64,000 nt of DNA from CAZKBP01 sp964551015 (GCA_964551015.1 CAZKBP010000001.1:62001-126000); one strand, 5' to 3'; counted from the stretch's first letter, positions 36,420-45,454 are shown. Notes: generated from the sequence alone by a model not told the origin. Translations and numbers: made by a program.

Positions 36420-36452
36420 AAAAAAGCGGGATAAATTCTTTCCCGCTTTTTT
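36420..36452 (+). terminator. Strong rho-independent terminator after the caspase gene
   Basis: A 12-bp perfect stem AAAAAAGCGGGA (36420-36431) / TCCCGCTTTTTT (36441-36452) with a 9-nt loop. The A-tract and T-tract make it potentially bidirectional. It isolates the caspase gene from the genes after it. Confidence 0.92.
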
Positions 36453-36496
36453 GTTTCAATGCTAATCTAGCCTTAAATTACTTAAAAAATCTACCC

Positions 36497-36868
36497 ATGG
36501 AGTCTGTATTCAGAGTCTGTTTATTCATTGCAGGAGTCATTAATTTCCTGCCCTCGGTTTTGTTTTTCTTACCAGATAAAGTTGGCTCGGCTTATGGTAT
36601 CATTGTTCCAGATGCTAACTATGAGTTATTGCTTAGGCATCGGGCGGTTCTCTTCGGGATCGTGGGAGGGATTCTGATTTTCTCCGCTCTCCTTCGTCAG
36701 TATTACTCCCTTTCGGTAACCATCGGATTGGTCAGTATGCTCACTTTCATACTCTTGTTTTATTGGGTCAAAGGGGAGGTAAATGCAGAGTTGACCAAGG
36801 TCATGCGGATTGACGTGGCAGGGAGTGCCATTCTCTTGCTAGGATATGGGCTATACAGATTTTTTTAG
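36497..36868 (+). CDS. Hypothetical four-helix membrane protein
   Basis: The 123 residues have four predicted membrane helices: residues 5-25, 48-66, 71-91 and 103-121. The segment YELLLRHRAVLFGIVGG between helices 1 and 2 carries an RHR motif that I recall from small Bacteroidota membrane proteins of unknown function; some are labelled phosphopantetheine adenylyltransferase in databases, which this sequence does not support. It starts at the ATG at 36497, after the caspase terminator, so it is expressed independently. Confidence 0.75.
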   Translation: MESVFRVCLFIAGVINFLPSVLFFLPDKVGSAYGIIVPDANYELLLRHRAVLFGIVGGILIFSALLRQYYSLSVTIGLVSMLTFILLFYWVKGEVNAELTKVMRIDVAGSAILLLGYGLYRFF

Positions 36869-36925
36869 GGAAATCAGTTCGCTTAGTCCGTACCCGGTTT
36901 TAAGCATCCTAAAATCTGAAAAGCG

Positions 36926-37096
36926 ATGAAAATAAATGTTTTAGTCAATCTCCTCTTGATTATATCCGTACTTCTGGTACTCTTGGGCGTGTACCAGCAA
37001 ATCATGACCGATGAGACAATTAGCCTCTGGTTTTGGATCGGACTGCTCGTGTATGCCGTCGCTGAGATTATCAAGAACAAACACAAAAAGCAGTAG
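36926..37096 (+). CDS. Small two-helix membrane protein, 56 aa
   Basis: ATG at 36926, stop at 37094-37096. The product begins MKINVLVNLLLIISVLLVLL, has a short polar loop (QQIMTDETISL), a second helix (WFWIGLLVYAVAEII) and a basic tail KNKHKKQ. The hydrophobic/basic pattern and the tight spacing (57 bases after the preceding membrane protein) suggest a real gene in the same transcript. No function can be assigned. Confidence 0.55.
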   Translation: MKINVLVNLLLIISVLLVLLGVYQQIMTDETISLWFWIGLLVYAVAEIIKNKHKKQ

Positions 37097-37187
37097 AATG
37101 CTCAAAATAAATAAAATTTACTGGCATGAAATCATTCCTTGTACCGGGAAGTAGCTGCTCCTCTCATTTGATTTATTTTTTAGGTGT

Positions 37188-37757
37188 ATGGAAAAACTAC
37201 TCGCCGAAATACGCGCTTGCCAAATCTGCTTGCCCCATCTTCCCCACGGGGTCAATCCAGTTTTATCGGCTCACCCTGACAGCAAAATCGCCATCATCGG
37301 TCAAGCCCCCGGCAGTGTTGTGCATCGGACGGGCATTCCCTGGGACGATCAGAGTGGCGAACGCCTCCGTACTTGGCTAGGCGTGAGCAAAACGACTTTT
37401 TATGATCCCAAGGTAATTGCTTTGATTCCCATGGGTTTTTGCTATCCGGGCAAGGGCAAATCGGGCGATCTACCACCTCGCCCCGAATGCGCTCCCGCTT
37501 GGCACGTGTCTTTGTTTGAACAAATGACTCAAATCAAACTGACTATTTTGATTGGAGCTTATGCTCAGAATTATTACCTAAAAGAGGATAAGAAAAGAAC
37601 CCTGACCGAAACCGTCAAAAATTTTCAAGCTTACCTCCCTGATTACATCGTGTTGCCTCACCCTTCCCCACGGAATAACATTTGGCTCAGGAAAAACCCT
37701 TGGTTTGAAGAAGAACTCCTGCCTGTACTAAAAGCCAAGGTAGCCGCACTCAAATAG
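37188..37757 (+). CDS. Uracil-DNA glycosylase family protein with probable 4Fe-4S cluster
   Basis: It is expected to remove uracil or related damaged bases from DNA. Motif 1 is IIGQAPGSVVHRTGIPWDD (residues 37-55) and motif 2 is LPHPSPRNN (157-164). Four cysteines, C11-x2-C14 and C85-x15-C101, match the spacing of the iron-sulfur UDG families 4/5. The length (189 residues) is usual. The exact family and base preference are not certain. It starts at the ATG at 37188. Confidence 0.88.
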   Translation: MEKLLAEIRACQICLPHLPHGVNPVLSAHPDSKIAIIGQAPGSVVHRTGIPWDDQSGERLRTWLGVSKTTFYDPKVIALIPMGFCYPGKGKSGDLPPRPECAPAWHVSLFEQMTQIKLTILIGAYAQNYYLKEDKKRTLTETVKNFQAYLPDYIVLPHPSPRNNIWLRKNPWFEEELLPVLKAKVAALK

Positions 37758-37785
37758 CTGTTGGTTGTGCGTGATGAGCCACTGG

Positions 37786-38394
37786 CTACCCTCGTCTTCG
37801 CTCCAACAAAACCATCATCATGAGGCTAAGCAAAACACGAAGTTCTTCTCCGTCTTGGAAATCTGCTTTTTGTTGAAGCTCAAAAGAACGGCCAAAGGCA
37901 GAAGGTTTTTTGGCAAACTGGGCGATGAGCGTGCCATCCGCCCGTGTAACATTGTACTTCGGGTTGAACACATAGCCAGAGAGCGCGCCGATGAAGGGAA
38001 TTTCACCGAAGAGGCCATCGGCCATACGTACCCAAAAGCTGTTTTCTTGTATCACCAAATCTTGCTGATCTTCTCGATCAAAAATTTCATAGTAAGCTTT
38101 AAAAAGTGAGCGAGTGCCTTTGCGCCCGATCTTACCCAGTTTGTTTCCCTCCGTATCGGTGAAATTATAAACAGCCGACCAATCAATCCAGCGATCGGCC
38201 TTGATTTTGAAAATCTCCTGAGAGCGGCTTTCGTCTCGATACACTGTGACATCTTCTTTCAATTTGAAAGCCTTTTGGCGGGTGTAAGCAATGGGATTAC
38301 CTTGGGCATCTTTTACCCAAAATTGGGGGCTTAGCGATACCAGCTTAAAGCGAAAAGTAAGCGGATACTGGAAAGTGGTTTCAGTCGAATTCAT
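37786..38394 (-). CDS. LURP-one/tubby-like beta-barrel protein
   Basis: The 202 residues show the alternating pattern of a LURP-one-related (tubby-like) fold: FKLVSLSPQFWVKDAQGNPI, AFKLKEDVTVYRDES, IGRKGTRSLFKAYYEI and the C-terminal hydrophobic helix LRVLLSLMMMVLLERRRG. There is no signal peptide. Proteins of this fold may bind phosphoinositides or membranes in other organisms, but the bacterial function is unknown. The assignment is by pattern only. Confidence 0.7.
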   Translation of the reverse strand: MNSTETTFQYPLTFRFKLVSLSPQFWVKDAQGNPIAYTRQKAFKLKEDVTVYRDESRSQEIFKIKADRWIDWSAVYNFTDTEGNKLGKIGRKGTRSLFKAYYEIFDREDQQDLVIQENSFWVRMADGLFGEIPFIGALSGYVFNPKYNVTRADGTLIAQFAKKPSAFGRSFELQQKADFQDGEELRVLLSLMMMVLLERRRG

Positions 38395-38439
38395 AAGTTT
38401 CTTGGATTTGTTTTCATGCCTGAAAATAAAGTGGTATTA

Positions 38440-38600
38440 AGTTTTAACTTGTGAGCGAAAAAATCCTGTTTTGGGTGTTGAGGAAGCCAATTTTTACAAG
38501 TATCGCCGGGTTAGGGTTGAAAAAATCGGTGAAATCAGGTTCCAAAAGAGGATCACTAGACAAACTATAGTCCAAAGATAAACTTTATACAGCTTTCACA
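38440..38600 (+). repeat. Diverged dispersed intergenic element, copy 2
   Basis: The core 38516-38551 (GTTGAAAAAATCGGTGAAAT...) shares 30 of 36 bases with 32455-32490. The flanks GAGCGAAAAAATC and TCCAAAGATAAACTTTATAC resemble those of copy 1. It is in the same orientation relative to the downstream plus-strand gene as copy 1. Confidence 0.55.
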
Positions 38601-38714
38601 ATAAAATATTCAAATGAAATGACTCAAGTCAGAGCGAAAATTTTTGAGCTGACACCGTCCTTTGTTTTACAACCTTAGATAGGCGTTTAGCGAACACAAT
38701 ACCAGCCTTGGGTG

Positions 38715-38746
38715 ATTGTTAATCTTCCGAAATTTACCTAGCTTTG
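38715..38746 (+). promoter_or_regulatory. Putative Bacteroidota-type promoter of the CheB-CheR gene
   Basis: ATTG (38715-38718, one mismatch to the TTTG -33 box), a 20-base spacer and a perfect TAGCTTTG -7 box (38739-38746). The start codon is 37 bases further on. Confidence 0.5.
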
Positions 38747-38783
38747 GTCAAATCTTTTCACTCCCTGACCCCCATTACTTTTT

Positions 38784-41756
38784 ATGTCCACTGGCCAGAA
38801 TGAACCCCAGGAATCCTCCACACCCCCTTCTCCGGCGATTTTAGTAGCCATTGGAGCCTCTGCGGGAGGGTTGAGTGCCTTAGAAAATCTCTTTGCCAAT
38901 CTGCCCGCTGGTACCTCCTTGGCCTTTCTGATCATTCAGCACAGCGACCCAGACACGAAGAGTGAGTTGAAAAATCTGCTTGAGGGCTACACGAGTCTTG
39001 GGGTTTTGGAGATTGAGGAGGAAATGCCCATTGAGGCGGATCATATCTACATACACCCACCTGACAAAACCATAGAGATTCGGGAGGGGAAGTTTTTTTT
39101 GAAAACAATGAAAAGTAGAAATGGCACTCCCAAAGTAATTGATCTGGCCTTTCGGGAAGTTGCCCAGAGCTACGGGGCACACAGCGTGGGGATCGTCCTC
39201 TCGGGTGCGGGGAGCGATGGCACCTCGGGTATTCAAGACATCAAGCTGATGCAGGGGATGGTACTGATCCAGCAGCCCGAGCAAGCCGAGTACGATACCA
39301 TGCCCCGCAGTGCGATCGACACGGGCTTGGCCGATGCCGTGCTTCCCTTGGAAGAAATGGGGGAAGTATTGATCAGTTTTCAGGAAAAAATGCTCCCGAA
39401 GCGCGCTCAAACTGATCCAGACCCGGATTATGAATTAAAAAAATTCCTGCCTTCCATCTACGCGATGATCAAGCAAGTAACTGGGCATGATTTTTCAGAT
39501 TACAAAATAAATACCATCCGTCGGCGCATTGACCGCCGCATGGCTGTCTACAAACTCACCCGTCTGGCAGATTATCATCAATATTTACAAGAAAACCGGG
39601 AAGAAATCCGGCAGCTTTTTAGGGAATTGCTGATCTCGGTGACGGATTTTTTTAGAGATGCTGAGGCATTTGAGGTGCTTCAGGAGAAAGTCATTCGTCG
39701 GATCTTTGAAGAGAGGGAAGACCCTGATTTCTCGATCCGTATCTGGATACCGGGCTGTGCCACGGGCGAAGAGGCCTATTCGGTGGCGATCTTAGTTGAC
39801 GAATGCCTGCAAGACTACCCCAAGCCCGAGGAGATACAAATTTTTGCCACCGATATTGATGAGCGGGCCATTGAGCACGCCCGTCGGGGGGTATTTCCAG
39901 AGAGTATTGCCGACCATATTTCAGCCAAGCGCCTGAAGGACTATTTTATCCGGGAGGAGAATGTTTTTAGGATCAAAAAACATATACGCAAGATGGTCAT
40001 CTTCGCTCCGCACAACATCATCAAAGACCCACCCTTCTCACGTCTGGACTTGATCTGCTGCCGAAACTTGCTGATCTACTTGCAGAGTCAGGTACAAAAA
40101 GAAATTCTGGCACTCTTTTATCATATTCTCAAAGAAAAAAGCTATCTCTTCCTGGGCCCCTCCGAGAGTGTAGAAGACTTTTCGAGCTACTTTGAGCCCA
40201 TCAATCGGAAGTACAAAATTTTTAAGCATCACAAGGCCCGGGCACACAAAGGGCCAGCCTATCCCCGTTTCCCCCTCAATGAGTACAACTTAGAATCAGA
40301 CAAAATCATTGAGCACAGCCCCACCAAAAAATCAGTGCTCAAAACCGTAGCCGAAAAAGCCATTCTAAGACACTCCACTCACCCCTGCGTGGTGCTGGAT
40401 GAGGAAAACCAAATTGTCTATTTCGCCGGGGATACGGAGCCTTTCCTGAGCCCTGCTGCCGGCGAAGCCACGATGGATATTTTTAAAATGGCCCGGCTCA
40501 AAATTTACCCACCTCTGGAAGTGCTGCTCCGGGGAGCAAAACAAAAGCAGGCAACCCTCAGTAAGGAGAACATTCAAGTTACACATCATCAAGAGCAAAT
40601 TCTCTTTGACCTGATCGTAAGACCCTTGCAAGAGGTCAAAGAACTCGGGCAATTCTATCTGGTCATCTTCAAAGAAAAAAGCCGAAGCACTCTCAGCCAA
40701 CCACAGAAGAAGCAAGAAGAGGAAGTGAGCGACCCCTATACCGAGGCACTCCGGGCCGAACTACACTCTACCAAGGAATATCTCCAGAGTACCATCGAAG
40801 AGCTACAAACCTCTAACGAAGACCTGAAAGCCACCAACGAAGAACTCCAGGCCAAAAACGAAGAACTCAAAAGCACCAATGAAGAGTTGGAAACCTCCAA
40901 AGAAGAGGTCAAATCAGCCAATGAAGAACTCATCACAGTCAACGTAGAACTCAAAGAAAAGATAGAGCAGCTCTCCAAAGCTCAAAATGATATCAATAAT
41001 CTGCTCGTAAGCACGGATATTGCCGTGCTTTTTCTGGATAAAAACCTAAAAATCAAATGGTTTACTCCCAAGGTCAAGGAAGTATTTAGCCTCATTGATT
41101 CGGACATAGAACGCTCCGTGAGCGACATCAATACGAGCCTAAAATACCCAGGCTTTGCCGAAGATAGTCAAGCAGTGCTCAAGACGCTTCGCCCCAAAAT
41201 TATAGAAAAACGTGACAAGCGCGGAAGGTGGTATCGTATCGAGATCAGACCCTACCGCACCACCGAAAATGTCATTGACGGCCTGGCCGCTACCTTTGTG
41301 GATGTTACTGAGCAGAAAACCCTCAAACGCATGGCCACCACCGTGGCCGACTCCAAGGACGCCATCATGGTGCTAGACCTGGAAGGAAACCTCCATACCT
41401 GGAACCAGGGGGCAGAAACCCTCTACGGCTACACCCGAGAGGAGGCACTGGGGATGAATATTCGTGCTCTCACGGCTCCCGAAACTCAGGCCAAAATGGA
41501 CGAAGCCCTCGAGCAAGTCAAGGCCGGAAAATCTTCCGAATCTCTAGAAATCTCAAGAATTGCCAAAAATGGACAAAATTTGCGGGTATGGCTGACCCTT
41601 ACCGTCCTCTCCAACGAGCAGAATCAAATCCAAGAAATTGCTACGACCGAAAGAGACATTACCCCCATCATAGACCGAGAGCAAGCTTATCAGGAGGAAA
41701 TCGAGCGCCTCCAGCAAACGGTTGAGCGTCTGGAGCAGAAACTAAAAGATACATAA
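38784..41756 (+). CDS. CheB methylesterase-CheR methyltransferase-PAS fusion protein
   Basis: The 990 residues are, in order: CheB-like methylesterase (14-205; S26 in GASAGG, H53 in IIQHSDP, Asp in SGAGSDG); CheR methyltransferase (~215-490; IRRRIDRRM, IWIPGCATGEEAYS, CCRNLLIYL); a long Glu-rich coiled coil (~640-740; repeated ATNEEL/STNEEL heptads); two PAS domains (~740-860 and ~860-980); a terminal coiled coil. No receptor or kinase domain is present. It is a two-activity regulator for sensing rather than classical chemotaxis. It is followed by a PAS kinase. Confidence 0.95.
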   Translation: MSTGQNEPQESSTPPSPAILVAIGASAGGLSALENLFANLPAGTSLAFLIIQHSDPDTKSELKNLLEGYTSLGVLEIEEEMPIEADHIYIHPPDKTIEIREGKFFLKTMKSRNGTPKVIDLAFREVAQSYGAHSVGIVLSGAGSDGTSGIQDIKLMQGMVLIQQPEQAEYDTMPRSAIDTGLADAVLPLEEMGEVLISFQEKMLPKRAQTDPDPDYELKKFLPSIYAMIKQVTGHDFSDYKINTIRRRIDRRMAVYKLTRLADYHQYLQENREEIRQLFRELLISVTDFFRDAEAFEVLQEKVIRRIFEEREDPDFSIRIWIPGCATGEEAYSVAILVDECLQDYPKPEEIQIFATDIDERAIEHARRGVFPESIADHISAKRLKDYFIREENVFRIKKHIRKMVIFAPHNIIKDPPFSRLDLICCRNLLIYLQSQVQKEILALFYHILKEKSYLFLGPSESVEDFSSYFEPINRKYKIFKHHKARAHKGPAYPRFPLNEYNLESDKIIEHSPTKKSVLKTVAEKAILRHSTHPCVVLDEENQIVYFAGDTEPFLSPAAGEATMDIFKMARLKIYPPLEVLLRGAKQKQATLSKENIQVTHHQEQILFDLIVRPLQEVKELGQFYLVIFKEKSRSTLSQPQKKQEEEVSDPYTEALRAELHSTKEYLQSTIEELQTSNEDLKATNEELQAKNEELKSTNEELETSKEEVKSANEELITVNVELKEKIEQLSKAQNDINNLLVSTDIAVLFLDKNLKIKWFTPKVKEVFSLIDSDIERSVSDINTSLKYPGFAEDSQAVLKTLRPKIIEKRDKRGRWYRIEIRPYRTTENVIDGLAATFVDVTEQKTLKRMATTVADSKDAIMVLDLEGNLHTWNQGAETLYGYTREEALGMNIRALTAPETQAKMDEALEQVKAGKSSESLEISRIAKNGQNLRVWLTLTVLSNEQNQIQEIATTERDITPIIDREQAYQEEIERLQQTVERLEQKLKDT

Positions 41757-41900
41757 AACCGCAAAGGTTTTTTTTCAACCTGCTCTGGATCGAACCGCCA
41801 TCCGTGTTCCTAAATAATCGATGAATGGCTTGATGCTTCGTATGAATATCCTTACTTTAAAGGTCAATACGATTCTCTTTTCACCACTGAATTTTGGGAT

Positions 41901-43562
41901 ATGATTCCAGAAGAAAAAGAAAACAACAGAAGACAAGAACTCCAGCAGGAAGCAGCGCAAAAACTTCAATCGCTTATACAAGGGCTTGATCCGCTCTCTG
42001 AACAACAGGTTCAAGACATCAAATCTCTGGTGCATAGGCTTCAGATACAACGTATTGAGCTTGAGCTCCAGAACGAACAGTTACAGGCCAGCCAAGCCGA
42101 GCTGGAAGCCTCCCGAGAAGCCTACAAGGAGCTCTTTGACTTTGCGCCCGTGGGCTACCTCACCCTAGACTCAGATTGTGTCATACAACAGGCTAATCTC
42201 AAAGCAGCCACTTTGCTCGAGTCCCAAAGAGACGAACTGATAGGCAAAAACCTCTACCATTATGTGCTCTCCGAAGATCGGGATCGGCTTTATCTGCACT
42301 TAATAGACGTTTTAGATAGCCGAATACCCAAGGAAACCGAACTCCGCCTCATTACCAAGGAGCAGACCGAGCGCCACGTCATCATCCAGAGTACTCCCAT
42401 GGACTCCGATAGCAAGTACTGCTGCCGAATGGTAATATCTGATATTTCTCAAAGAATTCGCAGTGAAATTGCCCTCCGCGAGAAAGAAAAGCGCCTGGAG
42501 CAAGCCCAAAAGCTAGGACGAATCGGCGACTGGTATTATGATGTAGCCAGCCGCAGCCTGACCTGGAGTGATACGATGTATACCCTCTACGAGCGCAACC
42601 CCCAAACAGGGCCTCCCAGCCTGGAGGGCTTGATGGATTATTACCTGCCCGAGGATGCCCAACAGCTCTGGGAAAAGATTCAGGCGGCTCTGAATCAAGG
42701 AGAAGCTTATCAAATCGACCTCCGCCTCCTCCGAGCCAACGGCGAACTCAGATACATCACTAGCACCGGGCGGCCACTTTTGAGCAAAAGGGGAGACGTA
42801 ACCCGACTCTACGGAATCTCTCAGGATATTACCGAACGCAAAAAAATGGAGCAGGAACTCCGAAGTCTCAACCAGGCCAAAGACAAATTTCTGGCCATCA
42901 TCAGCCACGACTTGCGTAACCCTATTACTTCCATTTTCATGAGCTGTGATTTGCTTCTGGATCAGATTCAGGAAGAAAAAATTGAAGGCATGAAAGAGAT
43001 GGTTCATATCATCCACGTATTGTCTCAGCGGGCTCTGGATTTATTACAAAACCTGCTCAATTGGTCACGCTCTCAAATGGGGCAGATGAACTTTGAACCC
43101 GAAGAACTGCTTCTATCAGAGCTCGTCCAATCAGAAATAGAACTCATCCAGCCCTCTGCACTCTACAAAAACCTACAAATCCACTCCGAACTAAGTCAAG
43201 ACTTAAAGCTGTACGCTGACTCAGATATGCTGAGCACCATACTCAGGAACCTGCTCTCCAACGCGATCAAATACAGTATATATGGAGGGGAAATCTTTCT
43301 CTCGGTCGAAAAAAAGACAGCAACCAAACTCTTATTTACCATCCGGGACAAAGGACAGGGAATCGATCCCGCCCAGAAGGAAAAACTCTTCAAAGTAGAA
43401 GAAAATTTTAGTACACCCGGTACCCAGCAAGAAAAAGGCTCCGGTCTGGGGCTCATCCTTTGCAAAGAGTTTGTAGAAAAACACGGGGGGCAAATCTGGG
43501 TAGAAAGCCAACTGGGCAAAGGAGCTACTTTTTATTTTACCATCCCAATCCGAGAAAAATAA
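41901..43562 (+). CDS. PAS-domain sensor histidine kinase
   Basis: The 553 residues are, in order: an N-terminal coiled coil (1-75), two PAS domains (~75-190 and ~200-310), HisKA with phosphoacceptor His in AIISHDLRNPITSIF (~332) and HATPase_c (NLLSNAIKYS, IRDKGQGID, GSGLGLILCKEF). No membrane segment, so it is cytoplasmic. It lies 144 bases after the CheB-CheR gene on the same strand and is convergent with a single-domain receiver. The three probably form one signalling group. Confidence 0.94.
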   Translation: MIPEEKENNRRQELQQEAAQKLQSLIQGLDPLSEQQVQDIKSLVHRLQIQRIELELQNEQLQASQAELEASREAYKELFDFAPVGYLTLDSDCVIQQANLKAATLLESQRDELIGKNLYHYVLSEDRDRLYLHLIDVLDSRIPKETELRLITKEQTERHVIIQSTPMDSDSKYCCRMVISDISQRIRSEIALREKEKRLEQAQKLGRIGDWYYDVASRSLTWSDTMYTLYERNPQTGPPSLEGLMDYYLPEDAQQLWEKIQAALNQGEAYQIDLRLLRANGELRYITSTGRPLLSKRGDVTRLYGISQDITERKKMEQELRSLNQAKDKFLAIISHDLRNPITSIFMSCDLLLDQIQEEKIEGMKEMVHIIHVLSQRALDLLQNLLNWSRSQMGQMNFEPEELLLSELVQSEIELIQPSALYKNLQIHSELSQDLKLYADSDMLSTILRNLLSNAIKYSIYGGEIFLSVEKKTATKLLFTIRDKGQGIDPAQKEKLFKVEENFSTPGTQQEKGSGLGLILCKEFVEKHGGQIWVESQLGKGATFYFTIPIREK

Positions 43563-43587
43563 AGCTTTGCTCAGAAGCGATTTCCTT

Positions 43588-43959
43588 CTAAGGATTCAGC
43601 CGAAATTGTATTTTTCGCCTAAGCGCCTCAGGGGCAAAAGGCTTGGGGAAAAAATCGTGAACGTCCAGAGATGTCAAGGCTTTTTTGTCCTCAGATTTTA
43701 ATAAACCCGTTACCACGATGATGGGAAGGGTGGTGAATTTTTTCCGTATCTCCCGAATGGCGGGCAGGCCGTCTAGCTGTGGCATTTGCAAGTCTGTGAT
43801 AAGAAGCTGAAAAGACTGCTCCTCAAGCATTTTCAGAAGCTGCTGCCCATTCAGCGCAAAAGAACTCTGATACCCCCATTTTATTAAAAATTTTTCTATA
43901 ATTTCTTGATAAAGCAGGTTATCATCGGCTACTAAGATATGGGGTTTGGTTTCTTCCAT
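43588..43959 (-). CDS. Single-domain response regulator (receiver)
   Basis: A CheY-like receiver: acidic pair ILVADDN, phosphoacceptor Asp in LLITDLQMPQLDG, Thr in IIVVTGL, and the conserved Lys in DFFPKPF. The frame extends to 44016, but the ATG at 43959 (MEETKPHILV) places the acidic pocket at the normal distance from the start and is chosen. There is no output domain. It faces the PAS kinase tail to tail with 25 bases between them, so it is likely its partner or a phosphate sink. Confidence 0.92.
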   Translation of the reverse strand: MEETKPHILVADDNLLYQEIIEKFLIKWGYQSSFALNGQQLLKMLEEQSFQLLITDLQMPQLDGLPAIREIRKKFTTLPIIVVTGLLKSEDKKALTSLDVHDFFPKPFAPEALRRKIQFRLNP

Positions 43960-44295
43960 TGGTTGATAGAGTGTAAAGATTTGAGTCAGACCGGTCAACA
44001 TTCTCTGTACATACATCTGTATGGCTTATTCAAACACAGAGGCACAGCGGAGTTTCGGGGTATTCTGGCAGAAAATCTACTCCCATTTAAGTCTACACAG
44101 GACAGAGATAGATTGGTATTATCCCATATCAAATAGAAGTCACTACGTAACCTGAGTGAGCTACAAATTGTTTATTCGGAACAATGGTTTAGCTTAGGGT
44201 ATACCTAATCTGCCAAGCAACTGCTTTACACCAAAAAAAAACAGCCTCCCGAAAGAGGCTGCTATCACCAATCATCTATCAAAAAAAACAAGAAA
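43960..44295. other. Intergenic region, mostly featureless
   Basis: Upstream flank of the receiver gene and downstream flank of the T9SS remnant. Apart from the terminator at 44233-44261, I see no gene, repeat or convincing promoter. Confidence 0.5.
44233..44261 (-). terminator. Terminator behind the T9SS remnant
   Basis: On the minus strand the 7-bp stem CAGCCTC/GAGGCTG (plus-strand 44242-44248 and 44255-44261) with a 6-nt loop is followed by nine T. It sits 34 bases after the stop of the decayed gene at 44296, showing that a real transcription unit once ended here. Confidence 0.85.
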
Positions 44296-44502
44296 TTACT
44301 CTTTGATAAATCGGAAAGGACGGTAGCCACGACCATTGATTTCTAACTGAATCAAGTAAGTCTGACCAGATTGTAAGTTATGTAGTCCTTAGTTGATTTT
44401 ACATTTACCTTCTCTGAAGATACCTGTGTATTCGCCCATAAACTGACCACTTCCAAAAACACTCATTGAGATCAACAGCAGGAATATTTTGCTGTTTTTC
44501 AT
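44296..44502 (-). pseudogene. Decayed T9SS-secreted protein: signal peptide joined to a sorting-domain tail
   Basis: The frame opens at the ATG at 44502 with a signal peptide (MKNSKIFLLLISMSVFGSGQ). After EYTGIFREGKCKIN there is an in-frame TAA at 44389-44391. The same frame continues GLHNLQSGQTYLIQLEINGR and ends in RFIKE, the typical end of a T9SS type-A sorting domain. Its terminator follows. The cargo region is missing, so an internal deletion plus a nonsense change (for example TTA to TAA) is inferred. A short functional 37-residue secreted peptide is the alternative. Confidence 0.7.
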
Positions 44503-44767
44503 GAAATGAAAAATTAGGAAATAGGTTTTTAATAAACCAGTGATACATAGGCTCAGGAGGCTATTAGGGGTAGGGTGTCATCGAGTAGTGGGTGTCTATA
44601 CCCTGAGCTTCATTTACCTAGTGATGAGGCCAATAGAGTGCCAGTGGTTTAATGTTTTGATAATCAGTTTTTTATGGCTTGGCATTCTAGCTTAAGGCTC
44701 CCTTTTTGGTCTAGGAATTTTGTTTTGGGAAAAGTGCGAGGGATTTTGACTATCAACCAAAGTGAAA
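44503..44767. other. Intergenic region, no feature seen
   Basis: AT-rich 265-base stretch between the decayed T9SS gene and the transporter stop. I see no open frame, hairpin with T-run or repeat in it. Confidence 0.5.
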
Positions 44768-45454
44768 TCAGCCACAAGCATTTCCACAGGTAAGCTTCCC
44801 GGTACGAGCCTTCTCAAAAGCCTCCTTCCCTTCCTGAAAAGCATAATAAGCAATGCCCAAGCTGCCCAGAGCATCCACGTAGGCCAAGGCAAAGATTTCA
44901 TAAAGCAGACTTGACCCCAGAAGGATAAAAGAGAGGTAGAAACACGTCAGCGTGCAGCGTGCATCCGAGATCATGGGAGCCGAATCTAGTCGCTGACCCA
45001 CCCTGAGCTTGGCCCGATAGAGCACGTACATCGTCAGAATAGAGACTGCAGAAATGATGATCCCTACCCAGGTAGTACGAGGTTGCGCTCCCGTGTAGAT
45101 GGAGAGCCCTGCCCCCAGAACCAAACCCGCCGTGAGGAAGTAGAAAGCCACGGCTGTGATTTGCAGAGCTTTTTTCTCAAAAGCATCTCGTCTGGAGATG
45201 GGATTTCTTTGCATCCGATAAATCATGTGTGCGATGCCTAGACCAGATAATACCTCCACGAAGCTATCCAGCCCGAAGCCAAACAAAGCCAAAGTCTCGT
45301 CGCTAGCACCAAACCAAGTGGCAAGCCCGCCTTCCAGAAGGTTGTAAAAAATGGTGAATAAGCTCAGGTTCATCGCTAGTTTCAGAAGCAGATCGTGAGG
45401 AAGTCTGGAATGGTTTTGATTTTCTGGGGGAGTGCTCAGGGTTTCACTTTCCAT
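44768..45454 (-). CDS. CDF-like cation transporter with atypical metal site
   Basis: The 228 residues have six membrane helices in the cation-diffusion-facilitator layout and no C-terminal cytosolic domain. The expected helix-2 motif is D63-xxx-E67 (FGLDSFVEV) instead of HxxxD or DxxxD. In helix 5 the usual HxxxD is C167-xxx-C171 (SDARCTLTCFYL). The C-terminus ends KLTCGNACG, with two more Cys. It should export a divalent or soft metal ion from the cytoplasm. The specificity cannot be told. The start is the ATG at 45454. Confidence 0.82.
   Translation of the reverse strand: MESETLSTPPENQNHSRLPHDLLLKLAMNLSLFTIFYNLLEGGLATWFGASDETLALFGFGLDSFVEVLSGLGIAHMIYRMQRNPISRRDAFEKKALQITAVAFYFLTAGLVLGAGLSIYTGAQPRTTWVGIIISAVSILTMYVLYRAKLRVGQRLDSAPMISDARCTLTCFYLSFILLGSSLLYEIFALAYVDALGSLGIAYYAFQEGKEAFEKARTGKLTCGNACG

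Larger units (their letters stand above)
38395..38783. other. Intergenic region upstream of the CheB-CheR gene
   Basis: No gene is visible. It contains copy 2 of the dispersed element (38440-38600) and a probable promoter at 38715-38746. The remainder is AT-rich sequence without clear structure. Confidence 0.6.
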
